Source: Chloroflexota bacterium (GTDB lineage Bacteria; Chloroflexota; Dehalococcoidia; GIF9; AB-539-J10). Taken from it: 9,084 bases of DNA. The stretch is from NCBI GenBank assembly GCA_015222255.1, contig JADFUX010000091.1, positions 1 through 9,084 on the forward strand, read 5' to 3'. Below the pieces are notes generated by a model that did no database searches, was not told the DNA's origin, and was given only the letters and a program-made list of their open reading frames with translations. Below, in pieces: positions 1-5,206 of the stretch. A program made the translations under genes and the position numbers. Numbering within the stretch: position 1 is the stretch's first letter; the number at the start of each line of letters is the position of its first letter.

Positions 1-60
1 GGAATGGAGAAAGAAATCAAAAGGCTTAGGACGAAGGCAGCAAAGGAGACACGAGAGTGA
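1..60 (+). CDS. C-terminal end of an upstream gene, probably PHA synthase subunit PhaE (5' truncated)
   Basis: The frame is open from the window edge and ends in TGA at 58-60. It encodes 19 residues, GMEKEIKRLRTKAAKETRE, a highly charged Lys/Arg/Glu-rich helical tail. Its stop overlaps the downstream phaC start in a TGATG junction, which is typical of translational coupling within an operon. Class III PHA synthases are heterodimers of PhaC and PhaE, the two genes are commonly adjacent, and PhaE often ends in a charged, coiled-coil-like helix. The PhaE identity is therefore an inference from position and composition; the fragment is too short to prove by itself. It could instead be another charged protein such as a phasin-like or regulatory protein. 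Confidence 0.45.
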   Translation, partial: GMEKEIKRLRTKAAKETRE

Positions 61-1088
61 TGAAAGATAAGTCGACTGGCAATGTCTTCGTCGATCTAAT
101 GGAACAGCTTTCTGCGATAGAGCCGGATGTTTGGCAATCAAGCTTCGATGTTCTGGATGAGGAAGGGCCTTTTAGGTTGCTCCTTTATCATCCTTTAGGG
201 GAAAGGAAATACAAAACCCCTCTTTTGGTGGTTTACGCTTTCATAAATCGACCTTATGTTCTCGACTTACACCCTGGTATTTCGGTAGTCCGCAGGTATC
301 TCGAGGCAGGATTCCAGGTTTATATGATCGATTGGGGCTATCCCACGAGAGTGGACAAATATCTTAAGATAGACGATTATGTGGACTATGTAGAAAAATG
401 CATTGAAGATATAAAGAGAAGGGAAGCGGTACATGAAGTAAACCTTCACGGCTATTGTCTGGGAGGGGACTTATCCGTGATATATACCGCTTTACATCAA
501 GAAAATGTAAAGAACTTGCTGCTTCAAGCAACTCCTATAGATTTTCACACCGACAATACTATTGCCATTTGGGCAAGAAAGCTCGACGCAGATAAGATTG
601 CCGACACTTACCATATGGCGGCAGGGGGATTTTTGAACGTTGGATTTCTCTCAGTTGATCCTATAAACCTAATGCTGGCAAAGTATCGGGCACTCTTGAA
701 AGAATTTCAGAAAAAGGAAACGCTCATGGACTTCCTCCGAATGGACAAATGGATTTTTGATAGTCCGGCGATACCTGGGGAAACCTACAGACAATACATA
801 AAAGAATGGTATCAAGAGAATCTGTTGATAAAAAACCAGTTCAAGTCGCAAGGCAAGATTGTGGACTTGGGTAAGATCGAGGTTCCCCTTCTGGTTTTGG
901 CTGCTACATACGACCATATAGCACCGCCTGAGTCTCAGAAAGCGATCCTGGGAGCAGTCTCAAGCAAAGATAAGGATGTGTACGAGATGAAGAAGGGACA
1001 TATCGGCATAACAGTGAGCGGGTCAAGCCATAAGGACTTTTGGCCTAGCGTGATAGAATGGCTAAAAGAAAGGTCGGAGAAAATCTAA
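60..1088 (+). CDS. phaC: Class III-type poly(R)-hydroxyalkanoate synthase, subunit PhaC
   Basis: Catalytic subunit that polymerises (R)-3-hydroxyacyl-CoA into polyhydroxyalkanoate storage granules, an alpha/beta-hydrolase-fold enzyme. At 342 residues it has the short length typical of class III (with PhaE) rather than class I/II enzymes (about 560-600). The PhaC lipase-box variant G-x-C-x-G-G is seen as GYCLGG, with nucleophile Cys133. The other triad residues are probably Asp285 (TYDHIAPP) and His314 (KKGHIGITVSG). The N-terminal core contains PLLVVYAFINRPYVLDL and the Trp-containing VYMIDWGYP, both typical of PhaC. The ATG at 60 overlaps the preceding stop (TGATG); a GTG at 57 is one codon upstream and sits 8 nt after AAGGAG (43-48), so either could be used. 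The last 45 bases lie in copy 1 of a 68-bp tandem duplication. No phaA, phaB or phasin gene is visible. Family assignment is firm; the substrate cannot be read from the sequence. Confidence 0.93.
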   Translation: MKDKSTGNVFVDLMEQLSAIEPDVWQSSFDVLDEEGPFRLLLYHPLGERKYKTPLLVVYAFINRPYVLDLHPGISVVRRYLEAGFQVYMIDWGYPTRVDKYLKIDDYVDYVEKCIEDIKRREAVHEVNLHGYCLGGDLSVIYTALHQENVKNLLLQATPIDFHTDNTIAIWARKLDADKIADTYHMAAGGFLNVGFLSVDPINLMLAKYRALLKEFQKKETLMDFLRMDKWIFDSPAIPGETYRQYIKEWYQENLLIKNQFKSQGKIVDLGKIEVPLLVLAATYDHIAPPESQKAILGAVSSKDKDVYEMKKGHIGITVSGSSHKDFWPSVIEWLKERSEKI

Positions 1089-1100
1089 GGAGGAGGGGTA

Positions 1101-1121
1101 ATGGCTATGTACCTAGCGTGA
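1101..1121 (+). other. Six-codon mini-ORF created by the tandem duplication
   Basis: The ATG of the first repeat copy, with AAGGAGG at 1087-1093 and 7 nt spacing, opens a reading frame MAMYLA that stops at TGA 1119-1121. It ends 47 nt before the real GYD start. It has a ribosome-binding site as good as that of the GYD gene, so ribosomes probably initiate here. It is most simply the vestige of the original GYD start; a regulatory (leader-peptide) role is possible but has no direct support. Confidence 0.5.
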
Positions 1122-1154
1122 TAGAATGGCCAAAAGAAAGGTCGGAGAAAATCT

Positions 1155-1161
1155 AAGGAGG
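1155..1161 (+). promoter_or_regulatory. Ribosome-binding site of the GYD gene (second copy)
   Basis: AAGGAGG lies 7 nt upstream of the ATG at 1169. It is the second copy of the duplicated SD and fixes the start of the GYD protein at 1169 rather than at the first-copy ATG (1101), which reads into a stop after six codons. Confidence 0.85.
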
Positions 1162-1168
1162 AGGGGTA

Positions 1169-1510
1169 ATGGCTATATATGTTATGTTCACCAGTCTCAC
1201 AGATGAGGGGAGGAAAACTGTAAAGGAGAACCCAGAAAGGATCAGGGAAGTCAATAAAGAAGTGGAGACCATGGGAGTGAAAATAGTAGGTCAATACGCT
1301 CTTTTGGGGCAGTATGATTTCATCAACATTCTAGAGGCGCCTGACAATGAGACTATTTCCAGAGTAGCGGTGGAGTTGGGCTCGAGGGGCACTCTTGAGA
1401 CGACGACTATAGCTGCTATGAGCCTGGATGGTTTCATAAGAGGCCTTGCAGTGAGCCCCGAAGACTGGCTCGAGGCTAGGAAGGCTTGGGGGGTTGACGA
1501 CGTTCTATAA
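1169..1510 (+). CDS. GYD domain-containing protein
   Basis: Small 113-residue protein of the GYD family, a ferredoxin-like alpha+beta fold whose biochemical role is not established. The family pattern is clear: an N-terminal strand (IYVMFTSLTDEG), a helix (VKENPERIREVNKEVETMG), the signature GQYDFINILEAPDNET around residues 47-62, then LGSRGTLETTTIAAMSLDGF, matching the family's 'G-n-v-rT-T-lrAf' ending. Residues after about 93 (AVSPEDWLEARKAWGVDDVL) extend past the usual domain end. The start at 1169 has a strong SD. It follows phaC by 80 nt and was probably co-transcribed with it, so a link to PHA metabolism or to CoA-thioester handling is conceivable but unproven. A relic of a second GYD gene follows immediately downstream. 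Confidence 0.85.
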   Translation: MAIYVMFTSLTDEGRKTVKENPERIREVNKEVETMGVKIVGQYALLGQYDFINILEAPDNETISRVAVELGSRGTLETTTIAAMSLDGFIRGLAVSPEDWLEARKAWGVDDVL

Positions 1511-1585
1511 TGGAGGGTTCGAAATCAGCGCACGACCGTGGCTGCCATGACGCTGGGCGATTTGATAAAAGGCCTGAAGGAGTAA
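1511..1585 (+). pseudogene. C-terminal remnant of a second GYD-domain gene
   Basis: Directly after the GYD stop, in the same frame, translation gives WRVRNQ, then RTTVAAMTLGDLIKGLKE, then TAA at 1583-1585. This matches the C-terminal stretch TTTIAAMSLDGFIRGL of the intact GYD protein, with 9 of 17 aligned residues identical and conservative changes elsewhere (I/V, S/T, F/L, R/K). The match stops abruptly upstream and no start codon or GYD core is present. It therefore looks like the tail of a diverged paralogue left after a deletion, perhaps by recombination between tandem GYD genes. Stop-codon readthrough of the upstream gene would add this tail, but that is speculative. Confidence 0.65.
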
Positions 1586-1654
1586 CCGCCTATTTGGAAC
1601 CAAGGCACCAATTGCTCTCTTTTGCTCTCTGTACAATAAGTTGGCAATAGGCGG
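1586..1654. repeat. 9-bp perfect inverted repeat bounding a 69-bp segment
   Basis: CCGCCTATT at 1586-1594 is the exact reverse complement of AATAGGCGG at 1646-1654, separated by 51 nt. It begins immediately after the stop codon of the GYD remnant. No target-site duplication is seen outside the arms and there is no coding content between them, so this could be a long-range stem, a mini-element relic, or chance. Confidence 0.45.
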
Positions 1655-1703
1655 TCAAGCTGGGTTATGTCCCCGTAATAAGAAGACAGTTTTTCACTGC
1701 TGT

Positions 1704-1746
1704 AGAAGGCGTTTTCCCTAAGGGTACTGAGGGGGAAACGCCTTCT
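1704..1746. repeat. Strong 16-bp hairpin with 11-nt loop
   Basis: Arm 1704-1719 (AGAAGGCGTTTTCCCT) pairs with 1731-1746 without a bulge: 14 Watson-Crick pairs plus G-U wobbles at 1715/1735 and 1719/1731. The loop is 1720-1730. It lies downstream of the phaC-GYD unit and could serve as a 3' end or RNA-stability structure. No T-run follows on either strand, so a classical intrinsic terminator is not supported. It could also be the core of an interspersed palindromic repeat. Confidence 0.75.
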
Positions 1747-1913
1747 GAAATGTGCAGGCCATAGACAGTCAAATTTCGAGCTTCTCACATAGGCAAAGGC
1801 GGATGATAGAGCTGTGGTTTCACTCCTTGTTCCTCATTTACACCCAGGGGATGGAAATTCACCCCAATATAAATAGCTTTGCCCTAAGAGTGGCGCTTAT
1901 GGACTAATAGGCC

Positions 1914-1947
1914 AACAACGGTGTTGTTCAATCCTGTTGTTCAATCC
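1914..1947 (+). repeat. Palindrome and 13-bp tandem repeat abutting the rpsU promoter
   Basis: A perfect 6-bp inverted repeat AACAAC-GGT-GTTGTT lies at 1914-1928. Overlapping it, the 13-mer TGTTGTTCAATCC is present twice head to tail (1922-1934 and 1935-1947). The second copy ends exactly one base before the -35 box at 1948. The position would suit an operator or activator site, but replication slippage is an equally good explanation. Confidence 0.6.
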
Positions 1948-1976
1948 TTGACTGAGTCTGGGGTAGGGAGTAAAAT
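1948..1976 (+). promoter_or_regulatory. Sigma-70-type promoter of rpsU
   Basis: TTGACT (1948-1953, 5/6 to TTGACA) and TAAAAT (1971-1976, 5/6 to TATAAT) are separated by exactly 17 nt. Transcription would start near 1983, giving an untranslated leader of about 45 nt before the rpsU GTG start at 2029. It is the best promoter match I found in the window, and strong expression is expected for a ribosomal protein gene. Confidence 0.75.
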
Positions 1977-2028
1977 GACGTGGCTTGCAGTCAGAGTAGT
2001 AAACTTGAGTGGCGGGGGGTGATTCCAT

Positions 2029-2205
2029 GTGGCTGAAGTGAAACTTGGCCCAGGTGAGAACTTTGAGAATCTGCTTCGCAGGTTCAATCGGCAAGTGCAA
2101 GAAGGTCGTATCCTAGCTGAATTTCGGAGACGCAGGTTCTACGAGAAACCAAGCGTGGAGCGCAAGAAGAAACAAGCAGTGAGGAAGTGGAAGAGTTCGA
2201 GGTAG
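2029..2205 (+). CDS. rpsU: Small ribosomal subunit protein bS21
   Basis: A 58-codon gene for the small, very basic bS21 protein, a component of the 30S platform near the 3' end of 16S rRNA that helps initiation. The protein reads (M)AEVKLGPGENFENLLRRF, then NRQVQEGRILAEFRRRRFYE and KPSVERKKKQAVRKWKSSR. It shows the family pattern: an N-terminal strand, 'E-x-F-x-x-L-LRRF-x-R', 'FE/YEKPS..RK+K', and a Lys/Arg-rich tail. The start is GTG at 2029, because an in-frame TGA lies two codons upstream (2020-2022). The Shine-Dalgarno is GGGGGTGA (2015-2022), 6 nt away. An out-of-frame ATG at 2027 overlaps the GTG and reads only four codons before stopping. The gene stands alone between its own promoter and terminator. 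It is not part of the purine operon, though it immediately precedes it. Confidence 0.93.
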   Translation: MAEVKLGPGENFENLLRRFNRQVQEGRILAEFRRRRFYEKPSVERKKKQAVRKWKSSR

Positions 2206-2249
2206 AGAAAGTCCTGGCGGATGGCTGGATGAGGTGGGTGAATGGTACA

Positions 2250-2282
2250 TGGCGGTGAAATGAGACCGCCAGTTTTCTATTT
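2250..2282 (+). terminator. Factor-independent terminator after rpsU, directly before purQ
   Basis: The 7-bp perfect stem TGGCGGT (2250-2256) / ACCGCCA (2265-2271) has an 8-nt loop and is followed by GTTTTCTATTT. It ends about six bases before the purQ ATG. An alternative partner for the 3' arm exists upstream: CTGGCGG at 2214-2220 pairs perfectly with CCGCCAG at 2266-2272. The two stems exclude each other, so attenuation is possible. Confidence 0.75.
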
Positions 2283-2287
2283 ATAGC

Positions 2288-2986
2288 ATGCGATTTGGTA
2301 TTGTGGTTTTCCCGGGTACCTGGAGTGACCGAGATTGTCATTATGCGCTTCATGATGTTTTGGGACAGGAGGCTGACTATATCTGGCACAAAGAGGCTCA
2401 ATTCTCTGGTTATGATTGTATCGTTCTGCCCGGGGGGTTTTCCTACGGTGACTATCTCAGGGTTGGAGCCATAGCTCGTTTTTCTCCAGTCACGGCTGCT
2501 GTGGAGCGATTTGCGCACAGTGGGGGACTGGTTATTGGCATCTGCAATGGTTTTCAGATCCTATGTGAGGCTGGACTTCTGCCGGGGGTGTTATTGGCTA
2601 GCAGCCATCTTCAATACCGGTGTCAGTGGGTTAGCCTTAGAGTAGAAAACGGCTATTCCTCCTTTAGTTCCAAATGCGAGAAGGGACAGGTATTAAGAAT
2701 GCCCATTTCTCACTACGAAGGAAACTACTATGCGGATGAGACTGCTCTAGCGGAATTGGAAGCCAACGGCCAAGTCGTTTTTCGCTATTGTACTCCTTCA
2801 GGCAAGATCACTGAGGGGGTCAATCCCAATGGTTCTTTACATAATATTGCGGGGATTCTGAATAGGGAAGGCAATGTCTTAGGAATGATGCCTCATCCTG
2901 AGCGGGCTTGCGAAACACTGCTTGGCAGCACGGAGGGTAATCTGATTTGGGAGTCGATGATTGACTATCTCCAGGGAAGCTCTTGA
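2288..2986 (+). CDS. purQ: Phosphoribosylformylglycinamidine synthase, glutaminase subunit PurQ
   Basis: Class I glutamine amidotransferase of 232 residues that hydrolyses glutamine and feeds ammonia to PurL, which converts FGAR to FGAM in de novo purine synthesis (cytosolic). The N-terminus [19 protein letters not shown] and the segment [19 protein letters not shown] are typical of PurQ. The nucleophile is Cys86 in GICNGFQ; the His203-Glu205 pair lies in [17 protein letters not shown] and NIAGI also match. The length is normal. The ATG at 2288 gives the conserved N-terminal strand, but the 20 bases upstream (T-rich, next to the rpsU terminator) contain no Shine-Dalgarno. Initiation may be leaderless or SD-independent, and no clear promoter was found. 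The gene overlaps purL by 26 nt. Confidence 0.95.
   Translation: MRFGIVVFPGTWSDRDCHYALHDVLGQEADYIWHKEAQFSGYDCIVLPGGFSYGDYLRVGAIARFSPVTAAVERFAHSGGLVIGICNGFQILCEAGLLPGVLLASSHLQYRCQWVSLRVENGYSSFSSKCEKGQVLRMPISHYEGNYYADETALAELEANGQVVFRYCTPSGKITEGVNPNGSLHNIAGILNREGNVLGMMPHPERACETLLGSTEGNLIWESMIDYLQGSS
2949..2953 (+). promoter_or_regulatory. Ribosome-binding site supporting the TTG start of purL
   Basis: GGGAG inside the purQ coding sequence lies 7 nt before TTG at 2961. It supports a purL start overlapping the purQ end by 26 nt. No ATG or GTG start fits the conserved N-terminus as well. Confidence 0.6.
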
Positions 2987-5195
2987 TAAGGTAGCCTTAA
3001 GCGAAAAGGAGTATAACCTTATTGTCCAGCGCTTGGGGCGTGAGCCCACTGAGGTAGAGCTGGGGCTGTTTGGCTCCTTATGGAGTGAGCATTGTGGCTA
3101 CAAGCATTCCAAGCTTTTGCTTAAGGCCTTGCCTACTTGGGGAAAACACGTGCTGGTTGGTCCCGGGGAGGAGAATGCTGGAGCAATAGACATTGGTGAT
3201 GGTGAGGTATTGGTGATGAAGATGGAATCTCACAATCATCCTTCGGCGGTTGAACCATATCAAGGTGCAGCCACCGGCGTAGGTGGCATCGTGCGTGATA
3301 TTTTCACCATGGGTGCTCGACCTATAGCTTTGCTTAACTCACTTCGGTTTGGCCCGCTGACTGACTCCCACAATCGCTACTTGTTTAATGGCGTTGTCGG
3401 TGGAATTGGGGGCTATGGGAATTGCCTGGGAATACCCAACATGGGTGGTGAAGCCTTTTTTGCCAGTTGTTATTCGGGCAATCCAGTAGTCAACGCGCTG
3501 TGTTTGGGTATCGCTGACAAAGCTAAGATGGTTCGGGCCAGGGCAAGCGGTAAGGGCAACTTGCTGATGCTGGTGGGGGCTGAGACCGGTCGTGATGGGA
3601 TTTACGGCGCTTCTGGCCTGGCATCACGCACTTTTGAGGAAGAGCAAGAACTGAGACCAACGGTTCAAGTGGGCAATCCGTTTCTGGAAAAGCTGCTTAT
3701 AGAGGCATGCCTGGAACTGGCGCAGACGGACTGGATTGTAGGAATGCAGGATTTGGGGGCTGCCGGGTTGACCAGCGCTGCTGTGGAGTCTGTAGCTAGG
3801 GGTGGAGCTGGTGTGGAGATAGATGTAGGCAAGGTGCCTCGTCGCGACGAGAATATGACCCCCTATGAAGTGATGCTTTCAGAATCGCAAGAGAGGATGC
3901 TCGTGATTGTAAAAAGGGGTCATGAGGACAAGGTGCAGGCCTTATTTGATCACTGGGAACTCCGCTCTGACATTATTGGCGAGGTTACTGACAGCGGCTT
4001 AGCCGTGATTAAGGAAGGCAAGGAAGTGGTGGCCGAAGTCCTGGTGAATCTACTATTGTCCCCACCTTTGTATCGTCGGCGGAGCAAGAAACCAGCTTGG
4101 CTTACCGAACTTCAATCCTTCGATATGGCCACTATCCCTGATCTTAGGCCTAGGCAATGTAACTCTACTTTGCTTCGTCTGCTGGCTTCGCCCAACATTG
4201 CCAGCAAGGAGTGGATTTATCGCCAATACGACCATCAAGTGATGAACAATTCTGTGGTTCTCCCCGGCGGCGACGCTGCTGTTTTGCGCATGAAAGGCAC
4301 AAGGAAGGGCATTTCCTTGGCCACCGATGGCAATGGGCGATATTGCTATCTCGACCCTTTCTTGGGGGGCGTGATTGCAGTAGTTGAGGCTGCTAGAAAT
4401 TTGGTCTGTAGTGGTGCTGAGCCCTTAGCTGTGACTGATTGTCTGAACTTCGGAAATCCGGAAAAGGACGACGTCTACTATCAGTTGACAGAGAGCATTA
4501 AAGGGATGGCGCGATCTTGTCGAGAACTGAGAATTCCAGTTATCAGTGGCAACGTTAGTCTTTACAATGAGACTAAAGGCCAGGCCATTTACCCCACACC
4601 GGTAGTGGGCATGGTAGGAGTCATCTATGATATAAATAGATATTGCACTATGTCTTTCAAAGACGAAGGCGACTTGGTGTTTCTGCTAGGCGCTGCCCCG
4701 AGCCGAAGCGCGGGGAGCAGCGAAGGAGCTAGTGGGGGGGCTCTGGGTGGCAGCGAATATCTGGAGGTTGTGCACCACTTAATCAAAGGGAAACCTAGCA
4801 TCGATTTGGATTTAGAAAGAAGGGTGCAACGTTGCTGTTTGGAAGCCATAAGGCGTGGACTTGTCAAATCAGCCCATGATTGCTCGGATGGTGGGCTGGC
4901 AGTGGCTATTGCTGAAAGTTGTATTGTTGGCGATATTGGCTTTAAGGGGGAAGGTTGCAGAATGGGAGGAAGGTTAGACGATTCCCTGTTTGGTGAGCTT
5001 CAATCACGCATAGTGGTATCGCTGCCGGCGGGTTCAGGCGCCAAACTGGAGAAGATAGCTGCTAGATGGCAGGTACCATTAGCTTTGCTGGGGAAAATCG
5101 GCGGTAGGCGTGTATCGATGGAAGGCTGCATTGATTTGCCTTTGGCTAAGATAAGGAAGGCTTGGGGGAAGGGGTTGGAGAGATTACTGGGTTAG
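2961..5195 (+). CDS. purL: Phosphoribosylformylglycinamidine synthase, synthetase subunit PurL
   Basis: ATP-dependent subunit that amidates FGAR to FGAM. At 744 residues it is the small PurL form that normally works with PurQ and PurS. Landmarks: [12 protein letters not shown] (residues 40-51), the nucleotide-binding core [19 protein letters not shown] (88-106), [21 protein letters not shown] (111-131), [11 protein letters not shown] (261-271), [10 protein letters not shown] (493-502), [11 protein letters not shown] (528-538), and the C-terminal [15 protein letters not shown] (639-653). These indicate the two AIRS-like halves of the family. It starts at TTG 2961 with GGGAG 7 nt upstream and overlaps purQ. 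An unusual low-complexity insertion at about residues 579-594 ([14 protein letters not shown]) sits just before the conserved LGGSEYL, where homologues usually have only a few residues. No purS gene is present in this window. Confidence 0.96.
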   Translation: MTISREALDKVALSEKEYNLIVQRLGREPTEVELGLFGSLWSEHCGYKHSKLLLKALPTWGKHVLVGPGEENAGAIDIGDGEVLVMKMESHNHPSAVEPYQGAATGVGGIVRDIFTMGARPIALLNSLRFGPLTDSHNRYLFNGVVGGIGGYGNCLGIPNMGGEAFFASCYSGNPVVNALCLGIADKAKMVRARASGKGNLLMLVGAETGRDGIYGASGLASRTFEEEQELRPTVQVGNPFLEKLLIEACLELAQTDWIVGMQDLGAAGLTSAAVESVARGGAGVEIDVGKVPRRDENMTPYEVMLSESQERMLVIVKRGHEDKVQALFDHWELRSDIIGEVTDSGLAVIKEGKEVVAEVLVNLLLSPPLYRRRSKKPAWLTELQSFDMATIPDLRPRQCNSTLLRLLASPNIASKEWIYRQYDHQVMNNSVVLPGGDAAVLRMKGTRKGISLATDGNGRYCYLDPFLGGVIAVVEAARNLVCSGAEPLAVTDCLNFGNPEKDDVYYQLTESIKGMARSCRELRIPVISGNVSLYNETKGQAIYPTPVVGMVGVIYDINRYCTMSFKDEGDLVFLLGAAPSRSAGSSEGASGGALGGSEYLEVVHHLIKGKPSIDLDLERRVQRCCLEAIRRGLVKSAHDCSDGGLAVAIAESCIVGDIGFKGEGCRMGGRLDDSLFGELQSRIVVSLPAGSGAKLEKIAARWQVPLALLGKIGGRRVSMEGCIDLPLAKIRKAWGKGLERLLG
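4691..4740 (+). repeat. GC-rich palindromic insertion inside purL
   Basis: CGCTGCCCCG (4691-4700) and CGGGG-AG-CAGCG (4711-4722) form an interrupted inverted repeat around AGCCGAAGCG. GAAGGAGCTAGTGGGGGGG follows. It encodes the Ser/Gly/Ala-rich stretch that interrupts the usual PurL alignment between the LG strand and LGGSEYL. Composition and symmetry resemble small palindromic elements of the 'CCCCGAG..GAAGCG..GGGG' kind that are dispersed in some genomes. The insertion is in frame and the protein remains full length. Confidence 0.6.
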
Positions 5196-5199
5196 AGGA
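5194..5199 (+). promoter_or_regulatory. Ribosome-binding site deciding the DUF1015 start
   Basis: AGAGGA overlaps the purL stop (TAG 5193-5195) and lies 7 nt before TTG at 5207. This favours the start giving (M)AEVRPFRG over the upstream TTG at 5162. Confidence 0.65.
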
Positions 5200-5206
5200 T
5201 TTAGAA

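Larger units (their letters stand above)
1044..1179 (+). repeat. 68-bp imperfect tandem duplication across the phaC end and GYD gene start
   Basis: Copy 1 is 1044-1111 and copy 2 is 1112-1179. They are directly abutting and identical except at two positions (T1063/C1131 and G1109/A1177). The unit contains the last codons and stop of phaC, a strong Shine-Dalgarno run (AAGGAGGAGGGG) and an ATG-GCT-ATG/ATA start. Copy 1 keeps the phaC C-terminus intact, while copy 2 supplies the SD and ATG used by the GYD gene. Because 68 is not a multiple of three, the ATG of copy 1 is not in frame with the GYD gene. The few differences suggest a fairly recent duplication. Confidence 0.95.
1586..1947. other. 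Gene-free stretch between the PHA/GYD operon and rpsU
   Basis: No reading frame in this stretch has both a plausible start and recognisable protein features. A short + strand frame from about 1652 to 1777 reads VKLGYVPVIRRQFF and continues to a stop. Its start vaguely recalls the N-terminus of FucI/AraI-like sugar isomerase-related proteins, but it follows a stop and has no proper start, so at best it is a decayed fragment. The stretch also contains a 9-bp inverted repeat (1586-1654), a strong hairpin (1704-1746) and short repeats next to the rpsU promoter. It is probably partly degenerate sequence. Confidence 0.6.

Noticed and set aside
669..917. - strand frame inside phaC
   Set aside because: Antisense shadow of a clear PhaC coding region with no start signal or domain.
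1506..1511. Perfect TATAAT at the end of the GYD gene
   Set aside because: The only TTGAC-like word nearby (1494-1499) is 6 nt away, far from 17; no -35 box at correct spacing, so chance overlap with the stop codon region.
1515..1526. GGGTTCGAAATC resembling a tRNA T-arm
   Set aside because: No acceptor stem, anticodon arm or CCA-like context fits around it; the bases are explained by the GYD remnant frame.
1525..1788. 87-codon - strand frame in the gene-free region
   Set aside because: It runs antisense through the GYD remnant and the strong hairpin, and I recognise no domain in its translation.
2084..2518. 144-codon - strand frame opposite rpsU/purQ
   Set aside because: Shadow of rpsU and purQ, whose + strand products are clearly recognised; it also runs through the terminator.
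5162..5206. Upstream TTG start for the DUF1015 protein
   Set aside because: It would overlap purL by 34 nt and add 15 poorly conserved residues; TTG 5207 has an SD at correct spacing and gives the family's usual N-terminus.
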